The position numbers and the translations under genes are program-made. From positions 292,601-356,600 of the forward strand of contig NZ_JAAMPJ010000007.1 in assembly GCF_011067745.1 (NCBI RefSeq): 64,000 nt of DNA, read 5' to 3'. This document shows positions 24,734 through 32,320 of this stretch, piece by piece. The stretch's first letter is position 1; every line of letters begins with the position of its first letter. The DNA comes from Lentzea alba. GTDB lineage: Bacteria > Actinomycetota > Actinomycetes > Mycobacteriales > Pseudonocardiaceae. The notes beneath the pieces were generated by a model, which worked only from the letters and a program-made list of their open reading frames with translations, did no database searches and was not told the DNA's origin.

Positions 24734-27243
24734 CAGAACACACCTCCGTTGCCGAAGTAGTTGTGCGCCTCCCCGGACTCGCGGTCCTCGCAGTAGTACT
24801 TCACGAACTCGGCGAACCTGTCCTCCGGCACCTCGTCGAAGCACTCCGGCAGGGGCGGCGGATACCCGATGTCCTCACCGACCTCGGCGCGCAACCGCGC
24901 GAAGATCTCGTCCCGGAACTCGAAGTACAGCCGGTACGCGGGCGTTTTGTACGAGTGGATCGCGAGGAAGTCCACGACCCGCATCTCGTCCTTGATCTCC
25001 GCGATCCGGGCTCCGAGCCGAGCCGCGAGGTCCTCGCCGAAGAACGCCACCACGGCGTCGTCGTCCAAAAGGGACGGTGTGAGCAGAACGGGCAGGATCG
25101 TGTTCTTCGGGGTGAAGTCCTTGATGGAGAACTCCCACGCCTGCAACGCCTCCGCTTCGGTCAGGTCGGCGGTCTTCGGCGGCGCTTCCGGCCTGATGTC
25201 GCGCATGACGATGATGCCGTCGTTGCCGTACGCGCGGCCTGCGATCACTTCGTCGAGCGCGTGGTTGACGCGCCGCGGGTTGATCTCGACCTTCGAGCGC
25301 GGCACGTAGGTGATGTCGTGTCCGCTGCCGCGGACCTTGATACCGAAGTCCCAGTCGTCGGAGAGGTGGTTGACGAACCGTCCGTGTTGCAGTTGGTAGA
25401 AGATCTCGATGCCGCCGACGTCCTCGTAGGCCTGACGCTCGACCGCGAAACCCTTGCCGTCCGGAAACCCGCCGAACAGCGCGAAGGTCACCGCACGGCA
25501 GCGCAGGGTTCGATCGATGGCGTCCCAGAGTCGCGGCCTGCCGACGAAGTGCTCAGCGTTGTAGTAGTAGTCGCACACACCGATCGCAGCCTTGTCCCGC
25601 TCCATCGCCGCGTGCAGTTCGGTGAGCCATCGAGGGTCCACTTGACAGTCCGCGTCGGCGGAAACCAGGTAGAAGCGTTCGCCGGGGGCCTCGCGGTTGC
25701 GACTTCGCCGCGCGGCGAACTCCATGCCGGTTCTCCGTGCGCACGCCACGCCCTGCTCACGTTCACTGATTACGTGCACGTCGGCCTTCGAGCGTTCGGC
25801 GAACCTTCGCGCCCTGGCGACCGTGTCGTCGGTGGAGTTGTTGTCCACCACCACGATCTCGTACATGTCAGGATCAATGTCGTCCTGGTTGTGCAGGGAC
25901 AACAGCACGTCGTCGATGTTCGCGGCCTCGTTGTACACCGGCAGCACCACGCTGAGCCGGACGTTCTCGCCCATCGCGGGCGGAAACAAGGTGCTCACGA
26001 GATCATTGGCGGCCTCGCGGTTGTGCGTGCCGAGTCGTTGGTTGTGCGCCACCACTTCCGCCCGCCTCTCCCTGTTCGTCATGAGTTCATGAGTCTGCTC
26101 AGCGAACTCCCGCGTCGGCAGGTCGTGTACCAGGATGTCCAGAACAGGCGCCTCGAATCCCGCGTACACGGTGTCGTACAAGGCATAGCGACTCGCGATG
26201 TACGGCACGCCCGCCGCGATCGCCTCGCCGATCGGGTTGCCGTAACTCTCGTAGTCATAAGACGTCAGAAAGGACACGACGTCGGCGTGCGCGAGCAAGT
26301 CGCGCACCGAGAACCCGTCTCCGGCCGACTCGCACGGTTCGAGCACGCCACCGAACACGACAGGCACCCCCAGTTCCTCCGCGAGCGCGCGAAGCCTCCG
26401 GGTTTCCTCCGGGTCTTCCTCCGTGTCACCGGCGACGAACAGACAGGTGTCCCGCAGCTGTGCGAGCAGGTGCAGATCCCGGTCGATGCGTTTCTGCGGG
26501 ATAATCCTGGTGCACCTGGCGACGATCCTGGCCTGCCGCGGTATGCCGTAGTGCTCCCGGAAGTCCGGCCGCGCCGGACGATCAGGTGGGGCGAAGGTGT
26601 TCGGCAGCACAGCCAGGTTGCGCAGCTGAGGCATCCACTCCATGGTGCGCCGCCTCGCTTCCTCGTGCAGCGCGAAGTAGTGGATGTGCGGCGAGTTCAC
26701 CATTGGAGGCGTTGACACGTAAGGAAAACTGCCATACTTGTCCGGTTCGCTCTGCCACATCAGATCGTGATCGCGCCACAGCACGTAGCGGCCGAGGCTG
26801 TGCCGCGTGCCGTAAGCAGCAATCGCTTTGTACAGCGCTTTCGTGTAAGCGACGTTCTCCGGCAACGTACCGTTCTCGACCATGACGAGCGTGACGCCGC
26901 GATCTTCCCAAGTGCGCACGATCGCATCGGCGAGCTCGGCCGTGACGCGATCGGTGTCCGGAGGCTGGCCGTTCCGCACGGCCTCCAGGGTCGCCGCAAC
27001 GAATTCCTGGTCGTAGCCCGCGATCTGCGCGATGCCGTCCACGCGGTCCAGGGTGACCCAGTCGGGACAGGACTCCTGCTGGTAGCGCTGAAAAAAGCGG
27101 CCCTTGTCGGCCTTGATGTCGTAGCCGAGGTCGAGATGAACACGACAACCCCGGTCGGAGAAGAGCTTGGCAGTCTTGAGGAACTCCACCACCACACCGG
27201 ACATGGCCGTGGCATCGAACGAGACACCCCAAAGGACGGGCAT
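24733..27243 (-). CDS. bifunctional glycosyltransferase, GT4-type plus GT2-type fusion
   Basis: 836 aa. ATG 27243 has GGAG 6 nt upstream; the longer open frame above it has no coding bias. Residues 1-420 are a GT-B fold of GT4 type ('VARCTRIIPQKRIDRDLHLL', 'DYESYGNPIGEAIAAGVPYIAS'). Residues 428-680 are a GT-A/GT2 domain ('LSVVLPVYNEAANIDDVLLSL', 'VDNNSTDDTV', acidic 'SADADCQVD'). The remaining 150 residues are helical and unassigned. Donor and acceptor are unknown. It is the first gene of an operon with the radical SAM protein. Confidence 0.82.
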   Translation of the reverse strand: MPVLWGVSFDATAMSGVVVEFLKTAKLFSDRGCRVHLDLGYDIKADKGRFFQRYQQESCPDWVTLDRVDGIAQIAGYDQEFVAATLEAVRNGQPPDTDRVTAELADAIVRTWEDRGVTLVMVENGTLPENVAYTKALYKAIAAYGTRHSLGRYVLWRDHDLMWQSEPDKYGSFPYVSTPPMVNSPHIHYFALHEEARRRTMEWMPQLRNLAVLPNTFAPPDRPARPDFREHYGIPRQARIVARCTRIIPQKRIDRDLHLLAQLRDTCLFVAGDTEEDPEETRRLRALAEELGVPVVFGGVLEPCESAGDGFSVRDLLAHADVVSFLTSYDYESYGNPIGEAIAAGVPYIASRYALYDTVYAGFEAPVLDILVHDLPTREFAEQTHELMTNRERRAEVVAHNQRLGTHNREAANDLVSTLFPPAMGENVRLSVVLPVYNEAANIDDVLLSLHNQDDIDPDMYEIVVVDNNSTDDTVARARRFAERSKADVHVISEREQGVACARRTGMEFAARRSRNREAPGERFYLVSADADCQVDPRWLTELHAAMERDKAAIGVCDYYYNAEHFVGRPRLWDAIDRTLRCRAVTFALFGGFPDGKGFAVERQAYEDVGGIEIFYQLQHGRFVNHLSDDWDFGIKVRGSGHDITYVPRSKVEINPRRVNHALDEVIAGRAYGNDGIIVMRDIRPEAPPKTADLTEAEALQAWEFSIKDFTPKNTILPVLLTPSLLDDDAVVAFFGEDLAARLGARIAEIKDEMRVVDFLAIHSYKTPAYRLYFEFRDEIFARLRAEVGEDIGYPPPLPECFDEVPEDRFAEFVKYYCEDRESGEAHNYFGNGGVF

Positions 27244-27658
27244 AGGCTGCTCCGTTCCGAGTGATTCACTCTCGTTCGAACCTAGCATGAAAGCGCTCTC
27301 CCGCCAGGACGACATCTCAACTGGCACGAGCCCGGTCCGTTGACCGCCGGAGCGTGGCACGACACCAGCACCGGTTTCGTCCCGGCGGTCACCAGGCGTC
27401 CAGGTCGTGCCGAGACCCCGAGTTCGTCGCCGGCGGCACGAAGCGGTTCCGCCATCCCGTGGTGGGTGAGACGGAACTGCTCCCGCAGCCGCGAAAGCGC
27501 GTTGATTGCGACCTCTGCCCGACCGGTTGTTCTTGGCCAGAACGCATGCGACACGAGCGTTTCGCAGCAAGCCGAGCGCACTTGCCTCGCGTAGGCAACC
27601 ATTCAGGTGGCCCGACTGGTAGAAGCAGTGATGGACCGAGTCGAAAGGCCGTGAAGTA
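27244..27658. other. intergenic region with decayed sequence
   Basis: 415 bp between divergent genes. Apart from a possible XRE/MmyB-like remnant (27411-27482) no gene is supported; frames have no ribosome sites. It must hold the promoters of the glycosyltransferase operon and the sigma-factor operon. Confidence 0.5.
27411..27482 (+). pseudogene. possible remnant of XRE/MmyB-type regulator
   Basis: One frame reads 'RDPEFVAGGTKRFRHPVVGETELL'-like residues. The block KRFRHPVVG is a hallmark of the MmyB ligand-binding domain at the C-terminus of actinobacterial XRE regulators. No helix-turn-helix part or continuous frame remains. Confidence 0.4.
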
Positions 27659-28156
27659 GTGCGCTCACCTGAGGGGTTCGAGGAGTTCGTGGCGGCCGCG
27701 TCGCCACGGCTGCTGCGGATGGCTTTTCTGCTCACGCGGGACCTGGGACACGCGGAGGACCTGCTGCAAACGGCCTTGGCGCGGGCGTGGCGGGCCTGGA
27801 ATCGCGTTGAGGGCGATCCGGAACCTTACGTCCGGCGAATCATCGTGACCGTCCACGCCACCTGGTGGCGGCGCCGGTGGAGGGGTGAGGAACCAACCGG
27901 TGAGCTGCCGGACAGACCGGGCGAGTCCCCGCAGGACGCGGTGAGCGAGCGCGAGTGGCTCTGGCACGCGCTGGGCCGGTTGCCGCGCAAGCAGCGCACC
28001 GTGCTGGTGCTGCGGTTCTACGAGGACCTCACCGAGGCGCAGGTGGCCGGTCTGCTCGGCTGCTCCGTCGGCACGGTCAAGAGCCAGGCCAGCAAGGCGC
28101 TGGCCAAGCTGCGGCTCGACGACACGATCACCACGTTCGAAGGGGTGCGGCGATGA
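27659..28156 (+). CDS. ECF RNA polymerase sigma factor (SigE-type)
   Basis: 165 aa starting at GTG 27659. Sigma region 2 is about 8-70 ('RMAFLLTRDLGHAEDLLQTALARAW') and region 4 about 105-155 ('LPRKQRTVLVLRFYEDLTEAQVAGLLGCSVGTVKSQASKALAKL'-like). It belongs to the actinobacterial SigE-family ECF group often paired with a membrane anti-sigma partner. The stop overlaps the next ATG as ATGA. Confidence 0.92.
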   Translation: MRSPEGFEEFVAAASPRLLRMAFLLTRDLGHAEDLLQTALARAWRAWNRVEGDPEPYVRRIIVTVHATWWRRRWRGEEPTGELPDRPGESPQDAVSEREWLWHALGRLPRKQRTVLVLRFYEDLTEAQVAGLLGCSVGTVKSQASKALAKLRLDDTITTFEGVRR

Positions 28157-29118
28157 ACCTGACGGACCTCAGCGAGGTGCTGCGCGACCGCGCCGACCTC
28201 GACGACTCGTCCCACGAAGCGCGAATGGCGGGCGTGCGGGCGAGGGTGTCGGCCACCCGGCGTCGTCGAGCGGTCGCCGGCGCCGCCTTCGTGGTGCTCG
28301 CGCTCGTCGGCATCGTGTACGCGGTGCTCCCCCGCGTCGGCCCGCCACCCGAACCCGCCGTGCCGACGCGCAGCCTGCCGGAATACCGGTACGGCACCAG
28401 GCTCCTCGCCCAGGCGTGGGGAGACCTGCCCTCGACCAGCGCGACCATCCGGTTCGTGCCGAAGTCGATGGACCTCACGCTGTTCACTCAGTGCGACATC
28501 GGACAGGACAAAAGACTGCTCGTCGACGTCACCATCAACGGCCGGTCGATGTACGACGAGAACCGAACCTGTGGCAGCGTCACCAGCACGACGTGGAGCA
28601 GTTTTGGTGTCGTACCGGGACAGCCGTCCGTCATCACGCTGACCGTGGCCGGCGAGCAGGGCGAGTCCGAGTCGTGGCCACCGCCCTTGCTCCCTCTTCC
28701 GGCGAGCGGCACGTTCGCCGTCGGCATGGGCGAGGCGGTCCAGGTGAGTGAGTACCCGTTCCCTCCGCGCCCGCAGACGCTGGAGAAGTTGTCCGAGAAC
28801 CGCCGGGACGTGGCGATCGAACTGCGGGCCGACCCGGTGGAGCCGGCCGCGAAGAAGGAGATCACCGTCGAATGGCCCGGCACCAACCTGATGCTGGTGC
28901 AGATGAACACGCCCGGAAGGCTGCGCGTCCTGGTCAACGACGTCGTGGTCATCGACCTCTCCCATTGGGCCTACAACGTGCACCAAACGCAACTCGACCG
29001 CTACGACTGGGAGAGGGGGATCAACGGGCTCCAGCTGTCGAAGGGGCAGCTCGTCAAGATCACCGTGATCCCCGAACGCACCACAGGTGACTGGAACGTG
29101 ACGCTCTCCCCCCGATGA
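28153..29118 (+). CDS. membrane-anchored partner of the ECF sigma factor (putative anti-sigma)
   Basis: 321 aa: a 45-residue cytoplasmic N-terminus, one membrane helix (about 40-60, 'AVAGAAFVVLALVGIVYAVL') and a long extracytoplasmic domain with no recognised family. The layout and ATGA coupling with the sigma gene are typical of actinobacterial anti-sigma or sensor proteins. No zinc-binding HxxxCxxC is present, so it is not a classical ZAS anti-sigma. Confidence 0.75.
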   Translation: MNLTDLSEVLRDRADLDDSSHEARMAGVRARVSATRRRRAVAGAAFVVLALVGIVYAVLPRVGPPPEPAVPTRSLPEYRYGTRLLAQAWGDLPSTSATIRFVPKSMDLTLFTQCDIGQDKRLLVDVTINGRSMYDENRTCGSVTSTTWSSFGVVPGQPSVITLTVAGEQGESESWPPPLLPLPASGTFAVGMGEAVQVSEYPFPPRPQTLEKLSENRRDVAIELRADPVEPAAKKEITVEWPGTNLMLVQMNTPGRLRVLVNDVVVIDLSHWAYNVHQTQLDRYDWERGINGLQLSKGQLVKITVIPERTTGDWNVTLSPR

Positions 29119-29120
29119 CA

Positions 29121-29216
29121 ACGGACCGGGCGCTCGGCGGCGATCGTGACGGCCAGGAACAGATGCGCCACCAATGCCAGCACGGCCCAGCGGTACCACG
29201 ACGTCAAGGTGTTCAT
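29121..29216 (-). pseudogene. C-terminal fragment of an IS701-like transposase
   Basis: Minus-strand residues 'TSWYRWAVLALVAHLFLAV' resemble the conserved C-terminal helix (WYRHITLAMLAHAFLAV-like) of IS701-family transposases. About 30 residues remain, with no catalytic part or terminal repeats seen. A short hydrophobic peptide is the alternative reading. Confidence 0.45.
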
Positions 29217-29230
29217 TCTAGGCTGGGCGG

Positions 29231-30082
29231 ATGAAGGTTCTCTCCATCCAGTCGGTCGTCGCCCACGGCCACGTCGGCAACTCCGCCGCCGTGTTCCCGC
29301 TGCAGCGCATCGGGGTCGAGGTCGTCCCGATCCCCACGGTGAACTTCTCCAACCACACCGGGTACGGCGCGTGGCGCGGTCCGCTCCTGCCGCCGTCAGA
29401 CGTGGCCGAGATCCTGCTCGGTGTGGAGGAACGCGGAGTGTTCCCGCAGGTCGACGCCGTGCTGTCCGGTTACCAGGGCGGCACGGGCATCGCCGACGTG
29501 ATCATCGACGCGGTGCGCAGGGTGAAGGCCGCGAACCCGGCGGCGCTCTACGCGTGCGACCCGGTGATGGGCAACGCCAAGTCCGGCTGCTTCGTCGCGC
29601 CCGAGATCCCCGTGCTGCTGCGCGACCGGGTCGTGCCGGTGGCCGACATCATCACCCCGAACCAGTTCGAGCTGGGCTTCCTCACCGGCACCGAGCCGGC
29701 GAGCGTCGAGGAGACGCTGGCGTCGGCCGACCTCGCCCGCGCGATGGGCCCGTCGACCGTGCTGGTCACGAGCCTCGAGCGGCCTGACCGGGAGGAGGGC
29801 ACGATCGAGATGCTCGTCGTGGACACCGCCGGGTCGTGGCTCGTGAGCACCCCGCACCTGCCGTTCAAGGCGAACGGGTCCGGCGACGTCACGGCCGCAC
29901 TGTTCACCGCCCACTACGTGCAGACGAAGGACGCGGCGCTGGCACTGGAGCGCACCGCGTCGAGCGTCTTCGACCTGATCGACCTCACCTACCGCTCGGG
30001 TGAGCGCGAGCTGCGACTGGTGCAGGCCCAGGAGTTCTACGCGACGCCGCGGATGCAGTTCAAGGCCGAGCAGGTGCGCTGA
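29231..30082 (+). CDS. pdxY: pyridoxal kinase
   Basis: 283 aa starting 'MKVLSIQSVVAHGHVGNSAAVFPLQRIG'. It has the PdxY/PdxK ribokinase-fold motifs 'VLSGYQGG', 'YACDPVMGN', 'ITPNQFELGFLTG' and 'FKANGSGDVTAALF' (the catalytic GSGD). It phosphorylates pyridoxal in the salvage pathway to PLP. It is a single gene with no evident operon; PLP enzymes occur in the roh region downstream, but a link is not shown. Confidence 0.95.
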   Translation: MKVLSIQSVVAHGHVGNSAAVFPLQRIGVEVVPIPTVNFSNHTGYGAWRGPLLPPSDVAEILLGVEERGVFPQVDAVLSGYQGGTGIADVIIDAVRRVKAANPAALYACDPVMGNAKSGCFVAPEIPVLLRDRVVPVADIITPNQFELGFLTGTEPASVEETLASADLARAMGPSTVLVTSLERPDREEGTIEMLVVDTAGSWLVSTPHLPFKANGSGDVTAALFTAHYVQTKDAALALERTASSVFDLIDLTYRSGERELRLVQAQEFYATPRMQFKAEQVR

Positions 30083-30201
30083 GCCCGACCCGCGGGCGAT
30101 CGCCACGCAGGAAGAACCGCGACGACGAACGGACCTGCAGCCTGACTCCGGGAGCGGGTGATCGGGTCGTGGGACACGTCGCGGTTCAGGCCAGCGGACA
30201 G

Positions 30202-30810
30202 TCAGGCCTCGGCGCACCGCCCACTCGGCAACTTCCCCACAACTTCGCCGCCTCCAGCACCGGCTGGCACCTCGATGACGTGTCCGATCACGCAACCGCC
30301 AGTGGGCAGCTCTGCCGCGTAGAACAAGCTCCCCACGGGTGCGAGGTCTCCTTCACGGGCCACGCGCACCACCGAACCAGCGCCAAACCCGGCTTCCTTC
30401 AGCCGTTGAAGTGCAACCTCGGCGTCGGCCGCGACCGCCGACCGCCGGGTGTTGCCACCAGCACAGGGATTTCCACTGCTGTCAAGGCAAAGTCCCTTGC
30501 GGTGGATGACGCGGTCAAGATCCGGAAATCGGGAGTCAGCGTCGGTGCGCTGCGCGGCGGTGACCGGTGCTCGACGTGCCCGATCTTCTGCTTGTCGGAT
30601 ACACAACCGTTCTGAGTCCGGCGTGGCAAGCCCGACGCACGTGCCGCTCTGCGGATTGGGTGCAGCGGACCGGGTCGCTTCCACCGTCCACCACGTGCCT
30701 GCGCCAAGGACCACAACAGCGAGAACGCCCAGCACCACGAGGCTGGTTCGCCGCGACGGGCGGCTCTGCGGCAGCTCGTCTGGAGCATGCTCGAGGCGGA
30801 GATCAGACAC
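30202..30810 (-). CDS. membrane-anchored hypothetical protein
   Basis: 202 aa from GTG 30810. One membrane helix near residues 24-45 ('TSLVVLGVLAVVVLGAGTWW') is followed by an extracytoplasmic domain with four cysteines. No family was recognised. The ribosome site is weak and a 54-bp-longer in-frame ATG at 30864 exists, but that region belongs to an IS3-like remnant. The insertion may have replaced its original promoter. Confidence 0.5.
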   Translation of the reverse strand: MSDLRLEHAPDELPQSRPSRRTSLVVLGVLAVVVLGAGTWWTVEATRSAAPNPQSGTCVGLATPDSERLCIRQAEDRARRAPVTAAQRTDADSRFPDLDRVIHRKGLCLDSSGNPCAGGNTRRSAVAADAEVALQRLKEAGFGAGSVVRVAREGDLAPVGSLFYAAELPTGGCVIGHVIEVPAGAGGGEVVGKLPSGRCAEA

Positions 30811-30820
30811 AGCTTCAAGT

Positions 30821-31015
30821 CTAGGGGGCACTCGGTAGCACTTGCCATCGGTGTGTGGACTCAAAGAAGCTTTCCATCAGCGCGTTGCCGCAGGAGTCGC
30901 CGACCGAGCCCGTCGACGGCAGGATTCCGTTGTCCGGTGGACCAGCTGCCGTATTCCACGCGGACGCTTCGGGGTCGAGCCCATCCTCCGGGTACTGGGT
31001 ATCGCCGACATCCAC
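30821..31015 (-). pseudogene. IS3-family transposase (OrfB, DDE/rve) fragment
   Basis: Minus-strand residues 'PSTGSVGDSCGNALMESFFES' match the conserved block around the last catalytic Glu of IS3-family OrfB (MGSVGDCYDNAxxESFF). The frame before and after is degenerate. Only about 60 residues remain. Confidence 0.6.
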
Positions 31016-31060
31016 ACCACCTCCGGCGACACCTGTGGCAGCGTGGCCCTTCGATCAGAC

Positions 31061-31119
31061 GGCAACACCCGCCTCACTGATCAGTCCTCAGTGGACTGAT
31101 CAGTGAGGCGGGTGTTGCC
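31061..31119. repeat. 27-bp perfect inverted repeat with 5-nt centre
   Basis: Left arm 31061-31087 and right arm 31093-31119 are perfectly complementary (centre tcagt). Each arm also holds the self-complementary core actgatcagt. It lies among transposase remnants and could be two abutting IS ends or a very stable hairpin. Confidence 0.85.
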
Positions 31120-31445
31120 GCCGGGCGAGGCTCGCGATGGTTGTAGTGCGACACGTGGCGGTCCGCCGCCGACGTGACGTTGAGATCAGTCGACCAGATT
31201 CAGCGGCGTACCGTTGACGATTCCGGTGAGTCCCGAGCCTTGACACTCCGTCGGTCACCAAGGCGGCTGGACAGAGAACCCGTCGGCCCAATGATCATGA
31301 CGCGTGCTGCGATCGCGGCGTTCGGGAAAATTGGGCAGCCACAACGGAACGAGACCGTGCTGCTACCCAGCGACACGGCCGGAAGAGAGCTCCGGCATTC
31401 CCTGCTCGTTTCCGCTGAACCACGCGTTCACGCTGGTAGGCTGCG
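31120..31445. other. intergenic region, no gene recognised
   Basis: 326 bp with no convincing coding frame. A minus-strand 'HVSHYNHREPRPAATPAS' stretch faintly resembles an integrase-core C-terminus, but is too short to assign. Confidence 0.4.
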
Positions 31446-31595
31446 ATGAGTCACATGACGGCGGTGTCCGGGGAGGCGCCGCTCTCCGGGGGGAGTGTCA
31501 TGTCATCGTCCAGGGTGGAAGCACGTCCATACGGCGAGTTATGGGGCTCCACGCGGCTCAGACCCGTGTGTCGACGCATCGGCGGTCGCAGGTAA
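31446..31595 (+). CDS. small ORF upstream of the LuxR regulator, 49 aa
   Basis: The ATG at 31446 gives 'MSHMTAVSGEAPLSGG...' and ends at TAA 31595. The AAGGGG ribosome site of the next gene overlaps this stop, suggesting coupling. The product is basic at the C-terminus and not recognised. Its own ribosome site is weak. Confidence 0.4.
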   Translation: MSHMTAVSGEAPLSGGSVMSSSRVEARPYGELWGSTRLRPVCRRIGGRR

Positions 31596-31607
31596 GGGGC
31601 CGCGGCG

Positions 31608-32282
31608 GTGGAGACGGTTATCCGTGTGCTGCTCCTCGACGACTGCTCGTTGACGCGGGCGGGGGTTCGGGCGGTTCTCTCGGTGTCGCCGGACATCGAC
31701 ATCATCGGCGAGGCGAAGGATCTCGACAGTGCGGCGAAGTGCGTCGACGAGAGCGCGCCGGACGTCGTGGTGGTCAACGCGCAGGCCGAGGAGGTCGAGC
31801 CTGAGGAGTTGATCGACTCCTTGTCGCGGCGATGTCCCGGGTGGCCGGGGCGGATCCTGATGATCGTCGCGGACGGCACCGAGGTCAACGTGCCGTCGGC
31901 CGCGGTGGGCACGTTGATGCGGCGAGCCACGCCGGAGGAGTTCGTGCTGGCGCTGCGGATGGTCGCGGCGGGGTACTCGGTGTTCCCGTCCGACCGCGTG
32001 GGTGACCGGCCGGTGCGGGCGGCGGAGGCGAAAGTGGTCGATTCGGCGCGGGTGGCCGAACAGCTCTCGCACCTGACGCAGCGCGAGCTGGTCGTGCTGC
32101 GGCTGCTGGCGCAGGGGCGCACCAACGCCGAGATCTCCGCGGAGCTCGTCGTCAGCGAAAGCACGGTGAAGTCGCATGTGCAACACGTGCTCACCAAGCT
32201 GGGCATGCGCAACCGGGTGGGGGCGGCGATCTACGCCCACGAGGCGGGCATCCTCGGCCCCGAGCAGGAAGCCGCGCCGTGA
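31608..32282 (+). CDS. LuxR/NarL-family regulator with an aspartate-less receiver
   Basis: 224 aa from GTG 31608. The receiver-like domain (1-130) keeps the acidic pair 'LLLDDCS' but Asn57 stands where the phosphorylated Asp should be ('PDVVVVNAQ'), and the conserved Lys is Arg ('GTLMRRATPEE'). The LuxR helix-turn-helix (about 155-215) is intact: 'LTQRELVVLRLLAQGRTNAEISAEL'. Such atypical regulators often respond to ligands, not phosphorylation, and commonly control biosynthetic clusters. It stands next to the roh-like genes. Confidence 0.85.
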   Translation: METVIRVLLLDDCSLTRAGVRAVLSVSPDIDIIGEAKDLDSAAKCVDESAPDVVVVNAQAEEVEPEELIDSLSRRCPGWPGRILMIVADGTEVNVPSAAVGTLMRRATPEEFVLALRMVAAGYSVFPSDRVGDRPVRAAEAKVVDSARVAEQLSHLTQRELVVLRLLAQGRTNAEISAELVVSESTVKSHVQHVLTKLGMRNRVGAAIYAHEAGILGPEQEAAP

Positions 32283-32286
32283 GCGG

Positions 32287-32313
32287 CTCCGGGGGACGCG
32301 GACGTCCCCGGAG
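32287..32313. terminator. terminator between convergent luxR and trpB2-like genes
   Basis: A CTCCGGGG.../...CCCCGGAG stem with one bulged G and a 4-nt loop, starting 5 bp after the LuxR stop. Confidence 0.7.
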
Positions 32314-32320
32314 CACGCCG

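Noticed and set aside
31120..31300. Second transposase on the right of the large palindrome
   Set aside because: Only a vague HYN-type resemblance in one frame; not enough for a call.
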